From Bacillota bacterium (GTDB lineage: Bacteria; Bacillota; Clostridia; Acetivibrionales; JAEZXR01), in assembly GCA_023419605.1 (NCBI GenBank), contig JAEZXR010000121.1, positions 186,001 through 250,000 of the forward strand: a stretch of 64,000 bases of DNA, read 5' to 3'. Numbering within the stretch: the stretch's first letter is position 1; every line of letters starts with the position of its first letter. Of the stretch, positions 1 through 8,615 are shown piece by piece. Both the position numbers and the translations under genes were made by a program. Under the pieces are notes generated by a model that was not told the DNA's origin, did no database searches, and saw nothing but the letters and a program-made list of their open reading frames with translations.

Positions 1-483
1 GGACCATCCATCGGAGATTATGTGATGGAATTTAACAAAATATCCGGTGAAGCAATCTCCTACATTAAATAATGCAAAATAAAAGAGCCTTCCGTCTTCC
101 AAAGGGAAGGGCCTGGCAGCTTCCTCCTTTACCCATTTTTCAAATTGCAGCTCCGGTTCCTCCCACTTGCTGAAATCCAGAAAGTCAATATTCTGAGGCT
201 TATATTCCTCCACATATTGCCGTACATCTCCGTCAGACTCTGTGAATTGAAGCCTCATCCCCTCGTGCCTGTGTATAAAGATGTTTATTGCTTTTTGCAG
301 TATTTCAAAATTTACCCGGCCTTTTATTATAATAGAGCCTCCAAGATTATGCAGGGAAGCACCGGAATAAATTTTCTCATGATACCATATTCTTTTCTGA
401 GGATGCGTTAGAGAATATAGATTGAAATGCTGGGTATCCGCCATATAAGTATCCACCTTTTCTCTTTTTGATAATAAATTCAT
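1..483 (-). CDS. Non-ribosomal peptide synthetase, N-terminal condensation domain (partial, runs off the left edge)
   Basis: An open minus-strand frame of 161 codons runs to base 1 without a stop. It encodes the start of a condensation domain: the early motif SLTHPQKRIWYHEKIY is at residues 24-39 and the catalytic motif HHIISDG at 153-159, with His154 the likely base, just before the window edge. Condensation domains join a carrier-bound acyl or aminoacyl donor to the amine of the next aminoacyl carrier. The ATG at 483 overlaps the TAA of the preceding gene (TAATG), which suggests coupling. An ATG at 444 has a better spaced AAGGTGG site and could be the real start. A plus-strand frame at 145-411 is its antisense shadow. 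Domains downstream of this one cannot be seen. Confidence 0.9.
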   Translation of the reverse strand, partial: MNLLSKREKVDTYMADTQHFNLYSLTHPQKRIWYHEKIYSGASLHNLGGSIIIKGRVNFEILQKAINIFIHRHEGMRLQFTESDGDVRQYVEEYKPQNIDFLDFSKWEEPELQFEKWVKEEAARPFPLEDGRLFYFALFNVGDCFTGYFVKFHHIISDGWS

Positions 484-1454
484 TAAGTGTCTTCATTCCT
501 ACATAGCTTTAAAATTCCCAATGCCAGTTTTTCTTCATAGTCAGCCGCTTCAAATACCATATCCGCTATTCTTTTTATTCCTGTACTTTTTCTAGATTTT
601 AAAATTTCCTTTGCCATGAGCATTACTACGTTATCCCACATTTTTGCCGCATGTTCCATATTCTCGGCATAGTCAGCCATCTCTTTCACTCCATACTTCT
701 CGGACAAATAAGCAAGCAGTTCCCGGAACTTATACCGGTCCAAACTAAGTTGTTTTATGCGTAGAAGCAAAAGCGTCCTATACAGGTCAGCACAGCCATC
801 GGATTCCTTTGATAAATCCTCCAAGCTTTGTATTTCATTCGCAAACCTACGCATTGCATCGAAAGCCTCATCATTCTCCATCGCGAAAACCACCGTCTCG
901 CTTAAAGACGTTCTCCAATCGAATTCTCTTGTCTTTTTATTTTCCGGCATAAATACGAGATAGCTTTCAACCGTACTGCTGAACCCGTCAAAGGGCACAC
1001 GCTCAATATTTGATGTGCAAAACGGATCAATGCACATTAGCTCTCGTTCCTTCTCATCAATACCGATAACCAAATAAAAATGAGGTATATGATATTTTTT
1101 ATACGCAGGATTCCATGGGCAGAGAAAAGCATCCGTGCCTATGGCCGTGGGCTTTCCTTCCGACAGTTCAGCCCTTATCCTTTCAAGTATTTTGCTATTC
1201 TCACTATTATAATAACATTCGATATTCAATCCATGGTATTCCCTTAATAATTCTATAAGATTATTCTTCCCTCCATGATCCAGCCTTTCCCCCATAGATG
1301 TTGTATTTTTACCTTTTCCAGATTCAAATCGAAAACCCCATACGGATAAAAACATTATTATGTAATCCAGGTTCCAGTATTTCGCCACCGAGGCTACTAT
1401 TCCGTCAAAACAGTTATAGTCGGCATTTCTTACAGGCTTGATATCCAAAAACAT
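483..1454 (-). CDS. BtrH-like acyltransferase / papain-fold protein
   Basis: The protein has about 323 residues. Its N-terminal half has the layout of the butirosin BtrH N-terminal family: Cys15 in ADYNCFDG, His125 in IPHFYLVIGID and Asp143 in MCIDPF, a plausible Cys-His-Asp triad. BtrH moves an acyl group from an acyl carrier protein to an acceptor, so transfer or release of a carrier-bound intermediate is the likely role. The C-terminal 150 residues are helical and not recognised. The start is the ATG at 1454, after GGGAGGAGG; an upstream in-frame ATG at 1475 overlaps no good site. A second BtrH-like gene lies at 58231. A different cysteine-hydrolase activity is possible. Confidence 0.65.
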   Translation of the reverse strand: MFLDIKPVRNADYNCFDGIVASVAKYWNLDYIIMFLSVWGFRFESGKGKNTTSMGERLDHGGKNNLIELLREYHGLNIECYYNSENSKILERIRAELSEGKPTAIGTDAFLCPWNPAYKKYHIPHFYLVIGIDEKERELMCIDPFCTSNIERVPFDGFSSTVESYLVFMPENKKTREFDWRTSLSETVVFAMENDEAFDAMRRFANEIQSLEDLSKESDGCADLYRTLLLLRIKQLSLDRYKFRELLAYLSEKYGVKEMADYAENMEHAAKMWDNVVMLMAKEILKSRKSTGIKRIADMVFEAADYEEKLALGILKLCRNEDT

Positions 1455-1493
1455 GTAATTCCTCCTCCCTCTCATTGGATTTTATAATTTCGT

Positions 1494-2807
1494 TCATGCT
1501 TCTGCTACGGGAGGGTATGTTAATAATTCCTCTTTTAGCACTTCATACTTTTCTTTCCATCCATCAGGCCACACTACTTTGGCTATTTCCTCTCCCAGAA
1601 TACCAATGGTTTCCTGCAGACTTACCACCCTTTTCTGCCTTTCCACAAGCTCTTCATATTCTTTGAAGCAGGGATCCTTTTCAATCCAAGCTTCCAACTC
1701 CTTTATAGTCCGCCAGTCTTTGTTGAATGCATAGCTCTTCAAGGTGTCAAATATTTTTTTATTGCAGCTGCAGGTTCTTGTCCCGTTATAGGCCATAGTG
1801 TGATTTCCGAAAATGTAGTCGGACTCGAACTGTCCGAAAGTCAGCTTTTTACCGAATTCGGGTATTTCCTCTATGGCTCTGCTCAAGGATTTAACCACAG
1901 AGAACAGCCACGGCAGCCCGGTATGCTCTCCCTGCACGATTCCCATATCCGCCAGTTCTTTGCTGTCCCGGAGTTTATCATATATGAAGCCCTGTATTGT
2001 GGTATCCTTTCTGTTTAGTACAGAGCATGTATACATATCTATACCTACTTCCTCCAGCCATTTCAATGTATCTATATAGACATCCTGGGACTGTCTTTCG
2101 GTTAATCCGGGTATACCCATCAGTACATTTCCCGTTATCCTATAGCCCATCTCATGGCAATTTTCTATTGCAGCTTTTATCTGATTGCTTGTGATATCTT
2201 TGTTAAGCCAATGGTTTCTCAACCACTCGTTCCCGCACTCGACTCCAATCCTTATCCATATTCCCGTCCGTCCTACATAGCCCTCCAAAATCTTCAGTTT
2301 ATCCATAGTAACACTTTTGGCATTTGTTTCAAATTCGTATATCATGGGTCTCTTTTTGAAGACACCTTCTTTACCAAATAGTTCTTCCAACGCATCTTCG
2401 GGAATTTCATCATCATTTAGGAAATTATGACTGAATACAAATTCTCTCAGGCTCCGCGTTTCAACGATTCCTCTTTTGTTTTCAAAGCCTGCTTTTACAA
2501 CCTTGGCATACAGCTTCTTATCCTTTTGCCTTAACGCTTCCATCTCTGCTTCCGTCTCATGAAAAACGGAATGCAGATTGCACATACTGCATCCAGAAAG
2601 CTTGCCCTTTCTGATATGATGGGAACAACCGGATGTGACAAGGTTATTCATCGCATTCATTTCATGCTGGTAACTTGCCATCTGTACATTTTTCAGTTTT
2701 TCATACAACTGGTTTGCATCCAATTCCATAGCTTTTTGATATGTTTTCTGATATAAATCAGCAACAGGCTTCCATATATTTGTCATTATCTGGTCAATAA
2801 ACAACAT
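1494..2807 (-). CDS. Radical SAM protein with a non-canonical cysteine motif
   Basis: About 437 residues. The likely cluster-binding cysteines are Cys61, Cys73 and Cys76, spaced C-x11-C-x2-C rather than the usual C-x3-C-x2-C. Downstream signatures fit a radical SAM TIM barrel: a GIWIRIGVECGNEWLRN stretch, and GYRITGNVLMGIPGLTE, which resembles the SAM-contacting strand before a GxPGxT turn. Such wide spacing occurs in some Elp3- or archaeosine-type families, but I cannot place this one. A C-terminal TCSCN (about residue 345) may bind metal. The ATG at 2807 is chosen because AGGAGGTG lies eight bases upstream. It sits between the aminotransferase and the BtrH-like gene. Reaction unknown. Confidence 0.7.
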   Translation of the reverse strand: MLFIDQIMTNIWKPVADLYQKTYQKAMELDANQLYEKLKNVQMASYQHEMNAMNNLVTSGCSHHIRKGKLSGCSMCNLHSVFHETEAEMEALRQKDKKLYAKVVKAGFENKRGIVETRSLREFVFSHNFLNDDEIPEDALEELFGKEGVFKKRPMIYEFETNAKSVTMDKLKILEGYVGRTGIWIRIGVECGNEWLRNHWLNKDITSNQIKAAIENCHEMGYRITGNVLMGIPGLTERQSQDVYIDTLKWLEEVGIDMYTCSVLNRKDTTIQGFIYDKLRDSKELADMGIVQGEHTGLPWLFSVVKSLSRAIEEIPEFGKKLTFGQFESDYIFGNHTMAYNGTRTCSCNKKIFDTLKSYAFNKDWRTIKELEAWIEKDPCFKEYEELVERQKRVVSLQETIGILGEEIAKVVWPDGWKEKYEVLKEELLTYPPVAEA

Positions 2808-2854
2808 ATGCTTTTTCACCTCCTAAGTGGCCATAATCAAGACAGAGCCCTGCT

Positions 2855-4195
2855 CTACCTTGTTCTAAACAGCCTTTTGATAACGGCTGCAGCATCCATT
2901 ACGGCGTAGCCTATCCTTTCGCTGAAAAACTGCACATCATTTTCATCCAGGGTAATATTGGGGTATATTCTTGAAATCGAGGATACCAGTATGCCGTATG
3001 ATGCAAGGCATTCTCTTATAATTCCATTCTTGGCAATAAGATCGTTATTGAGTTCATGATAGCTTTCTATCGTATCCTTACTACAGTGGTAGGAAGCACA
3101 GGTTTCAGGGCCTTGAATTACAAGGTCAAGTCCTGCTTTCTTTGCCTCCTCTATAAATATTTGATGGATCTTGCCTGCATAGTGCCTCATTTTGCTATAG
3201 TTCTCCTTCTCATTTCTGCCAAGGATCTCAAAGGTCGCCTTTACAGCAGCCATCCCCAAAGGATATCCGTTAAAGGTGCCTCCGTGCACTACCTTTGCCT
3301 CTTCATAAAGATTCATAAATTTCCTTTTGCCCGCCAGTATCGAAGTTGGCATTCCACCGTTAGTTATACATTTGCCCCACAGGCTTAGATCCGGAATAAC
3401 GTTGTAATATGCCTGCGCCCCTCCGAGCCCCATCCTTAACCCGGTTATCAATTCGTCAAAAATCAGAAGTATATTGTTTTTGCTGCATAATTCTCTCAAA
3501 CCTTCCAGAAAGCCTGACTTAGGCATTATGCTGCCTCCGTTTATGCTGATGGGCTCGGTTAATACTGCAGCGATGTCCTCTCCGTATTTATGCAGGGTTC
3601 TTTCCAGCAGCTCTAAGTCGTTCCATGGGATAAGTATCGATTCATTTTCAAGGACGCCTTTCGCCCTGCCTCCAGTACTAAAGGCTCCTTCTCCATTATC
3701 ATAAGGTACAGGTACACTGCTATCTGCAATTACGCCCCCCATGGTGCTGTCTCCAGTCCCATGAAAATGCCCTTCAAATCGCAGTACTTTATTTCTTCCG
3801 GTATAGGCTCTTGCCAGCCTCACTGCATTATGCACCATCTCCGTACCGCTCAAGCCGAATCTGACCATTTCAGCACTGGGAATACGCGTATGCAATATTT
3901 CACAGGTATCTCGGGAGGCTGCCGTTAAATCGGCTGCCAATATCCCATCCATACATTCCTTTAATGCCTCGTTATATTCCTGATTACTATGCCCTAGTAT
4001 CATGGCCCCGAATTTTGCGAATAAGTCCAAATATTCATTGCCATCTGCATCCCAAATTCTACTGCCTTTCCCTTTGTAAAATTCTATGGGAATGCGCTTG
4101 TCTTTAGCGTTAAAATTATGATGTGTCCCCCCTGGAAGGATTTTCTTGAGTTGTTCCCCGTTTTCTCTTGATTTGCTTAGATTGTATCTTCTCAT
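2855..4195 (-). CDS. Class III (glutamate-1-semialdehyde aminomutase-like) PLP aminotransferase
   Basis: The 446-residue protein matches the class III fold-type I aminotransferases closest to glutamate-1-semialdehyde 2,1-aminomutase. The N-terminal LPGGTHHN motif, GLSGTEMVHNAVRLAR (residues 114-129), Asp247 in LLIFDELITG (pyridine contact) and Lys275 in LWGKCITNGG (Schiff base) are present. It should move an amino group onto, or within, a carbonyl-bearing intermediate; aminomutase chemistry giving a beta-amino acid is another option used in PKS/NRPS clusters. The start has GGAGGAATAGC before the ATG. It lies 17 bases after the NRPS gene at 4213, which is consistent with supplying an unusual amine building block. 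Confidence 0.85.
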   Translation of the reverse strand: MRRYNLSKSRENGEQLKKILPGGTHHNFNAKDKRIPIEFYKGKGSRIWDADGNEYLDLFAKFGAMILGHSNQEYNEALKECMDGILAADLTAASRDTCEILHTRIPSAEMVRFGLSGTEMVHNAVRLARAYTGRNKVLRFEGHFHGTGDSTMGGVIADSSVPVPYDNGEGAFSTGGRAKGVLENESILIPWNDLELLERTLHKYGEDIAAVLTEPISINGGSIMPKSGFLEGLRELCSKNNILLIFDELITGLRMGLGGAQAYYNVIPDLSLWGKCITNGGMPTSILAGKRKFMNLYEEAKVVHGGTFNGYPLGMAAVKATFEILGRNEKENYSKMRHYAGKIHQIFIEEAKKAGLDLVIQGPETCASYHCSKDTIESYHELNNDLIAKNGIIRECLASYGILVSSISRIYPNITLDENDVQFFSERIGYAVMDAAAVIKRLFRTR

Positions 4196-4212
4196 GCTAT
4201 TCCTCCATCCGC

Positions 4213-7200
4213 TTATTGGGCTGCCGGCTCACAAATAGCTGTTATTTGATTCAGCAGTTTCATATACGCACCTGCCAGTTTTTTCATTTTATCATGTCTA
4301 AGCCTTTTGCAATTATACTCGATAGTAAAGTAAATACGCTCCCCCTGCTGCTCAATTCCTACTATAATGTCGAAAGCTTCCTTCAAGTCGATGATGTTAG
4401 CCGGCATATTGCCGGTACAATACAGCGGTAGTACCGAAAGCTTATCCTTATTGCGATTTATGTCCCAGTATCCTCCGGATATATCGGTAAAGCAATTACA
4501 ATCCTTACGCTGCTGCCTTACCAACCTGAACAGTTCTTCCAACCGTTTTATACTGTGGACCTCTGCGCTTACAGGCACCAGCCTGTTTCTGTTCTCATCC
4601 GCCGTCTGTACGATGACTCTCTCCTGGTTATTGATTCCGGCAAGGAGATATATGTATGTAGACAAGAGAATATCATCGATCTCAATATTCTCATTACAGG
4701 CTATTACTCTTGCCTTTTGCAGCAGGAAATCCGGCAATTCATAAGTGAAGCTTTCCGGACCAGAATTTCCGCTTTCCTCCATATAATAGTCTAGGGGGAG
4801 GATTATATACTCCAATTCAGCTCCCTTTGACAGTTCTTCTTCCTCCTTGCCTATAAAATTTGCCAGCCGGGAAATTGTCGGATATGTAAACAAGTCGGCA
4901 ATTGTAACTTTTCCGGGATATAGCTGTTCTAACCGGGAGTGAACCTGCATAATGAGAATTGAGTTTCCACCTATACTAAAGAAATTATGATTGGTTCCGA
5001 TAGCATCCTGCTTCAGTACACTACTCCATATTTCCGAAATCTCTGCCTCGATCCTGCCTTCCGGTTTTACATATTCCTCCTCAAAACCGATACACTGGTC
5101 AGGATCCGGCAAAGCCGCTTTATCTACTTTTCCGTTTGAACCTACAGGCAGCCTGTCCAAACTCACGAACTTGCTAGGTATCATATAAATGGGTAGCTCT
5201 GTACGCAGTAGTTCCCTCATCTCCGTAATATTTAGATTTTCATCGGGAACAATAAAGGCGCACAGATATGCCGTACCATCAGCGCCCTCTTTACAGGTTA
5301 CAGCTACTTCCTTTATCCTTCCGGTATTTTTGATGGAATTTTCAACCTCTCCCAATTCTACCCTGTAACCCCTTACCTTTACCTGGCCGCCTTTTCTGCC
5401 TATATACTCGATATTGCCGTCCGGAAGCCATCGGACGATATCTCCGGTTTTGTACATTCTTTCACTTTTCAAATAGGGATTCCATACAAACTTTTCTTCT
5501 GTCATTTCTTCATTGTTTATATACCCTCTGGCCAAACCAACTCCTGAGATGCAAAGCTCACCAGGTACTCCAACAGGCACAAGCCCCAGGTTTTTGTCCA
5601 AAATAAAGACCTTGTTATTTGCTATCGGCTTTCCAATAATATAGGGATTTTCATGCGACATTCCCAACAGGGAAGTCGTAACAATGCTGTTTTCCGTCGG
5701 TCCGTATTCGTTGATCAGCAGGGTCTTGGGAGCCTTCTCAGCACTGAGTCTTATTAAGCCGCTGCTTGATTTCTCTCCTGCAAGTATTACAGTTTTTAAT
5801 GTCTCCAGATCTCCCTTCGCGGTATTTTCCAGTATGGCCCGGTACATTACAGGTACTAAGCTCACATTGGTTATTCCCTTTGACTTTATCACGCCAGCGA
5901 TATGCTTGAAGTCCCTAAATCCGCTTCTGTCGGGCAGTACCAGAGCAGCTCCTGCGAGGAGGCTGGAATACAGATTTGTTCCGAAGCCGTCAAAGGACAC
6001 TGATAGCAACTGCAATATTTTATCTCCAGAGGTAATCCCGTATTTTTTTATTCTCCATTGGATTGTATTTATAACTCCTTTGTTCTCAACCATGACTCCC
6101 TTTGGATGACCGGAAGTACCGGAAGTATACACAATATACGCCAGATCATTTGCGGAGCTCATCTTATCGGGATTTCCCGTTTCCTTTCCATTCAATACTG
6201 CTTCCTCATCTATATGTATTATTTTCATTTCCTTATGAAATGCTTCTGCCGCCCACCGGTCGGCAATGCTCTTCTGTGTCAGGAGAACGGAAGCTCCGCT
6301 GTCTTTCAGCATATAGGCAATACGTTTTACAGGGTAGTCGAGGTCCAAGGGCAAATACGCACCTCCCGCCTTTAGTACTGCCAATATGGCAATTATCATT
6401 TCAAAACCATAATCAACAGCAATACCTACTATGCTTCCGACTTCCACTCCTCTCTCAACAAGTATTCTAGCGGTCCGGTTGGCCTCTTCATTTAATAGGC
6501 TATAGGTCAGGCTTTTATCTCCGATTTCAACTGCAATATTATCCGGCGTACTTTTTACCTGTTCCTCAAAAAACTTGCTTATTGACAAATCACCCTGGTA
6601 TAGATCCGGACCTCCACTAAACTGATATAAAAGCTGCCGCTTCTCCTCTTCATCTACCAGTTCCAGACATCTTATCCTACTATTCAGATTCTGCAATATT
6701 TGCTTCGTTATATACTGATAGCTCTTCCAGAAGCGTTCTATGGTATCTGCACTAAACAAGGCTGTGTTATAGATTATGCTGCATTCAAGCTCTCCGCTGT
6801 TTTTCCCAAAGGACAATGTTATATCATTTTCCGTAGAATTTACTATTTCTTCGATCATCCCGGGATTATGCAGTCCTCGCATAAGCAGTATTATTTTGTG
6901 TAACCGAAAATCTCCGGAGCGCTTAAGAGTTTGCATTATTTTTTCCATGGGATAGTATTGATTTATATATCCTTCTACCACGGTATTTTTTACATTTATC
7001 AGCAGTTCCTTGAAGGTCATTTGATCTTCAAGGATGTCCTTCATCAAAATACACTTGTTGAAGTCATAAACTTCCCCTGTGGTAGTGTATATCGGTGAAG
7101 TCACCGTAATATCCTTCTGTCTCGTATATTTATAGCATTGCACCTTGAAAATTGACATGAGTATGGTATAAAGCAGCAGATCCTGTCCCTTTGAAAGAGC

Positions 7201-7380
7201 AGCCAGTCTATCTGCCGCCTCCTTTTCAAAGGCTTTTTTAATGCAAATCTTTCCCTTATTATGCCTGGCAGTAAAATCCTGCTGCAGCCTTATTTCCTCT
7301 ACTCCGTTCGATAGCTTTTCAAGCCAGTACTTTCTGGCCCTTTCGAATTCTTCTGTTGATACTAGTCCACTCTCATTCAA
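4213..7380 (-). CDS. NRPS module: half condensation - adenylation - PCP - half condensation
   Basis: 1055 residues. Residues 1-240 look like the C-terminal half of a condensation domain, with no HHxxxDG motif. Residues 265-760 are an adenylation domain: IVYTSGTSGHPKG at 416-428, NEYGPTE at 557-563, YKTGD at 643-647 and Lys751 in NGKVDK. The carrier domain has Ser807 in GGNSI. Residues 840-1055 again resemble only the second half of a condensation domain. My hand-aligned specificity residues are D-G-T-S-I-A-E-I-V-K, close to a known Tyr code (DGTITAEVAK), so an aromatic amino acid is a tentative guess. Translation probably starts at TTG 7380, which overlaps the previous TGA. Confidence 0.9.
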   Translation of the reverse strand: MNESGLVSTEEFERARKYWLEKLSNGVEEIRLQQDFTARHNKGKICIKKAFEKEAADRLAALSKGQDLLLYTILMSIFKVQCYKYTRQKDITVTSPIYTTTGEVYDFNKCILMKDILEDQMTFKELLINVKNTVVEGYINQYYPMEKIMQTLKRSGDFRLHKIILLMRGLHNPGMIEEIVNSTENDITLSFGKNSGELECSIIYNTALFSADTIERFWKSYQYITKQILQNLNSRIRCLELVDEEEKRQLLYQFSGGPDLYQGDLSISKFFEEQVKSTPDNIAVEIGDKSLTYSLLNEEANRTARILVERGVEVGSIVGIAVDYGFEMIIAILAVLKAGGAYLPLDLDYPVKRIAYMLKDSGASVLLTQKSIADRWAAEAFHKEMKIIHIDEEAVLNGKETGNPDKMSSANDLAYIVYTSGTSGHPKGVMVENKGVINTIQWRIKKYGITSGDKILQLLSVSFDGFGTNLYSSLLAGAALVLPDRSGFRDFKHIAGVIKSKGITNVSLVPVMYRAILENTAKGDLETLKTVILAGEKSSSGLIRLSAEKAPKTLLINEYGPTENSIVTTSLLGMSHENPYIIGKPIANNKVFILDKNLGLVPVGVPGELCISGVGLARGYINNEEMTEEKFVWNPYLKSERMYKTGDIVRWLPDGNIEYIGRKGGQVKVRGYRVELGEVENSIKNTGRIKEVAVTCKEGADGTAYLCAFIVPDENLNITEMRELLRTELPIYMIPSKFVSLDRLPVGSNGKVDKAALPDPDQCIGFEEEYVKPEGRIEAEISEIWSSVLKQDAIGTNHNFFSIGGNSILIMQVHSRLEQLYPGKVTIADLFTYPTISRLANFIGKEEEELSKGAELEYIILPLDYYMEESGNSGPESFTYELPDFLLQKARVIACNENIEIDDILLSTYIYLLAGINNQERVIVQTADENRNRLVPVSAEVHSIKRLEELFRLVRQQRKDCNCFTDISGGYWDINRNKDKLSVLPLYCTGNMPANIIDLKEAFDIIVGIEQQGERIYFTIEYNCKRLRHDKMKKLAGAYMKLLNQITAICEPAAQ

Positions 7381-8594
7381 CGCAATCTCTCCTCGGACTC
7401 TTCCTTGTCTAAGTCAAAGTCTAAATCTATATCCTGGTCTCCAAATAGCTTTCTAACAGGACTTTCCGTATGGTATGGAATCCTTGTAGTTTCCAAATTT
7501 TTCACCATATTTATATACTGGTCATAATTGCTGTAAAATTCATTAGCCGTATCGAATATTTCTCCTACTTTTTTATAATCAGTATGCTTCTTGGCAAAGT
7601 TTTCGCAGTAGCTACAGCTTACACAGTCATTCTTACAAAAATTCGGTATCTCGTAAAAGGGCTTGATAAACCCATCCATCTTCCCATTTTCTATATATAC
7701 TGAAAATGAGTTAGTAGGTGAAAACATATCCAGCAACTCCATCAGATTCCCATCATAACTTTCCTTACAATAGCATTCTACGGTGCGGACAGGGTCGCCT
7801 TTCATCACCGCCTGCCTTCCCTGAAGCTTAAAGTAATTTATCCCTATCCCGACATAATATTGGATGTCCTCCGGTCTTATCCATGCCAGCTTCATTATGG
7901 TTTCCGGGCTTTCACATCTTTTCATCATACACCTGTGCGAATAGTAGGTGGAGCTTGGCATATCGGAGGCCGTACCGGAGTCATGGGAGGTCTGATTGTG
8001 ATGAAACATTTCATATACGCAGTTCTTGTGGCAAATCACATTGGTTATTACTTCTACCTTCTCTCCAAAGGTATTTCTTATTCTTCTCAGGGTTTCAAAA
8101 TCTCTGTTGATGGATTCGTCGATTACGATTTTGTCTACTCCCATTTTTTTAAAAGCTTCTGCTTTATTGGCATTGATGATCTGGCATACCGTAGAAGCCT
8201 TTATTTCAAAATCGTATCCTTTGAGCCGTATCAGCTCCATCAGTGAAGGCAAGGTTACAGTTAGGGAGCGTACACCTGCATCGTAAAGCCTGTCAAGGAA
8301 AGCTGTTATTTCCGCCGCACCCTCTGCGCTAAACTCCCTATTGCCTATGCAGGTTGCATTCAGCGTATAGTTAAATGCAATATCTTTTTCCTTAGAATAC
8401 TCTATATAACTTTTTAGCCTGCCGATATCAACCTTTGGTATCAAATCATACGCTCTGCCTGATCCCATGGAATTTCCAACAGTGATTTGCCCATAGGTTT
8501 CAGTAACCTTGGAATCCCTATATTTCTTATTAAGTGCAGCATATCTGTCAATGGTTTCTTCCTTAAAATCTGCAGGAACATTAAAATATTTCAC
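7377..8594 (-). CDS. U32-family iron-sulphur protein (possible oxygen-independent hydroxylase), copy 2
   Basis: About 405 residues and clearly paralogous to the next gene (shared N-terminal KYF-VP-DF and a TYGQIT-GN segment). The U32 hallmark near residue 260 is IRPEDIQYYVGIGINYFKLQGR, matching the family pattern that ends in K-I/L-x-G-R. Cysteines include the CHKNC pair before YEMFHHN and a C-terminal FCKNDCVSCSYC cluster. U32 members UbiU/UbiV hydroxylate ubiquinone precursors without oxygen, and RlhA/TrhP hydroxylate RNA; others are called peptidases. The start is GTG 8594, aligned with the Met of the paralogue and spaced eight bases from GGGAGG. Hydroxylase function is inference. Confidence 0.75.
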   Translation of the reverse strand: MKYFNVPADFKEETIDRYAALNKKYRDSKVTETYGQITVGNSMGSGRAYDLIPKVDIGRLKSYIEYSKEKDIAFNYTLNATCIGNREFSAEGAAEITAFLDRLYDAGVRSLTVTLPSLMELIRLKGYDFEIKASTVCQIINANKAEAFKKMGVDKIVIDESINRDFETLRRIRNTFGEKVEVITNVICHKNCVYEMFHHNQTSHDSGTASDMPSSTYYSHRCMMKRCESPETIMKLAWIRPEDIQYYVGIGINYFKLQGRQAVMKGDPVRTVECYCKESYDGNLMELLDMFSPTNSFSVYIENGKMDGFIKPFYEIPNFCKNDCVSCSYCENFAKKHTDYKKVGEIFDTANEFYSNYDQYINMVKNLETTRIPYHTESPVRKLFGDQDIDLDFDLDKEESEERLR

Positions 8595-8615
8595 CAACAA
8601 CGCCTCCCTTCAAAG

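Noticed and set aside
1..72. Possible C-terminal end of a plus-strand gene converging on the cluster.
   Set aside because: The same bases encode the conserved condensation motif on the minus strand; the plus-strand frame is a short antisense shadow.
74..113. Terminator-like hairpin (GCCCTTCC...GGAAGGC with a T-rich tail) on the minus strand.
   Set aside because: It lies inside the open reading frame of the partial condensation domain, which continues to base 1 through the HHxxxDG motif, so it is coding sequence.
145..411. 88-codon plus-strand frame.
   Set aside because: It is antisense to the condensation domain, has no ribosome site and no family resemblance.
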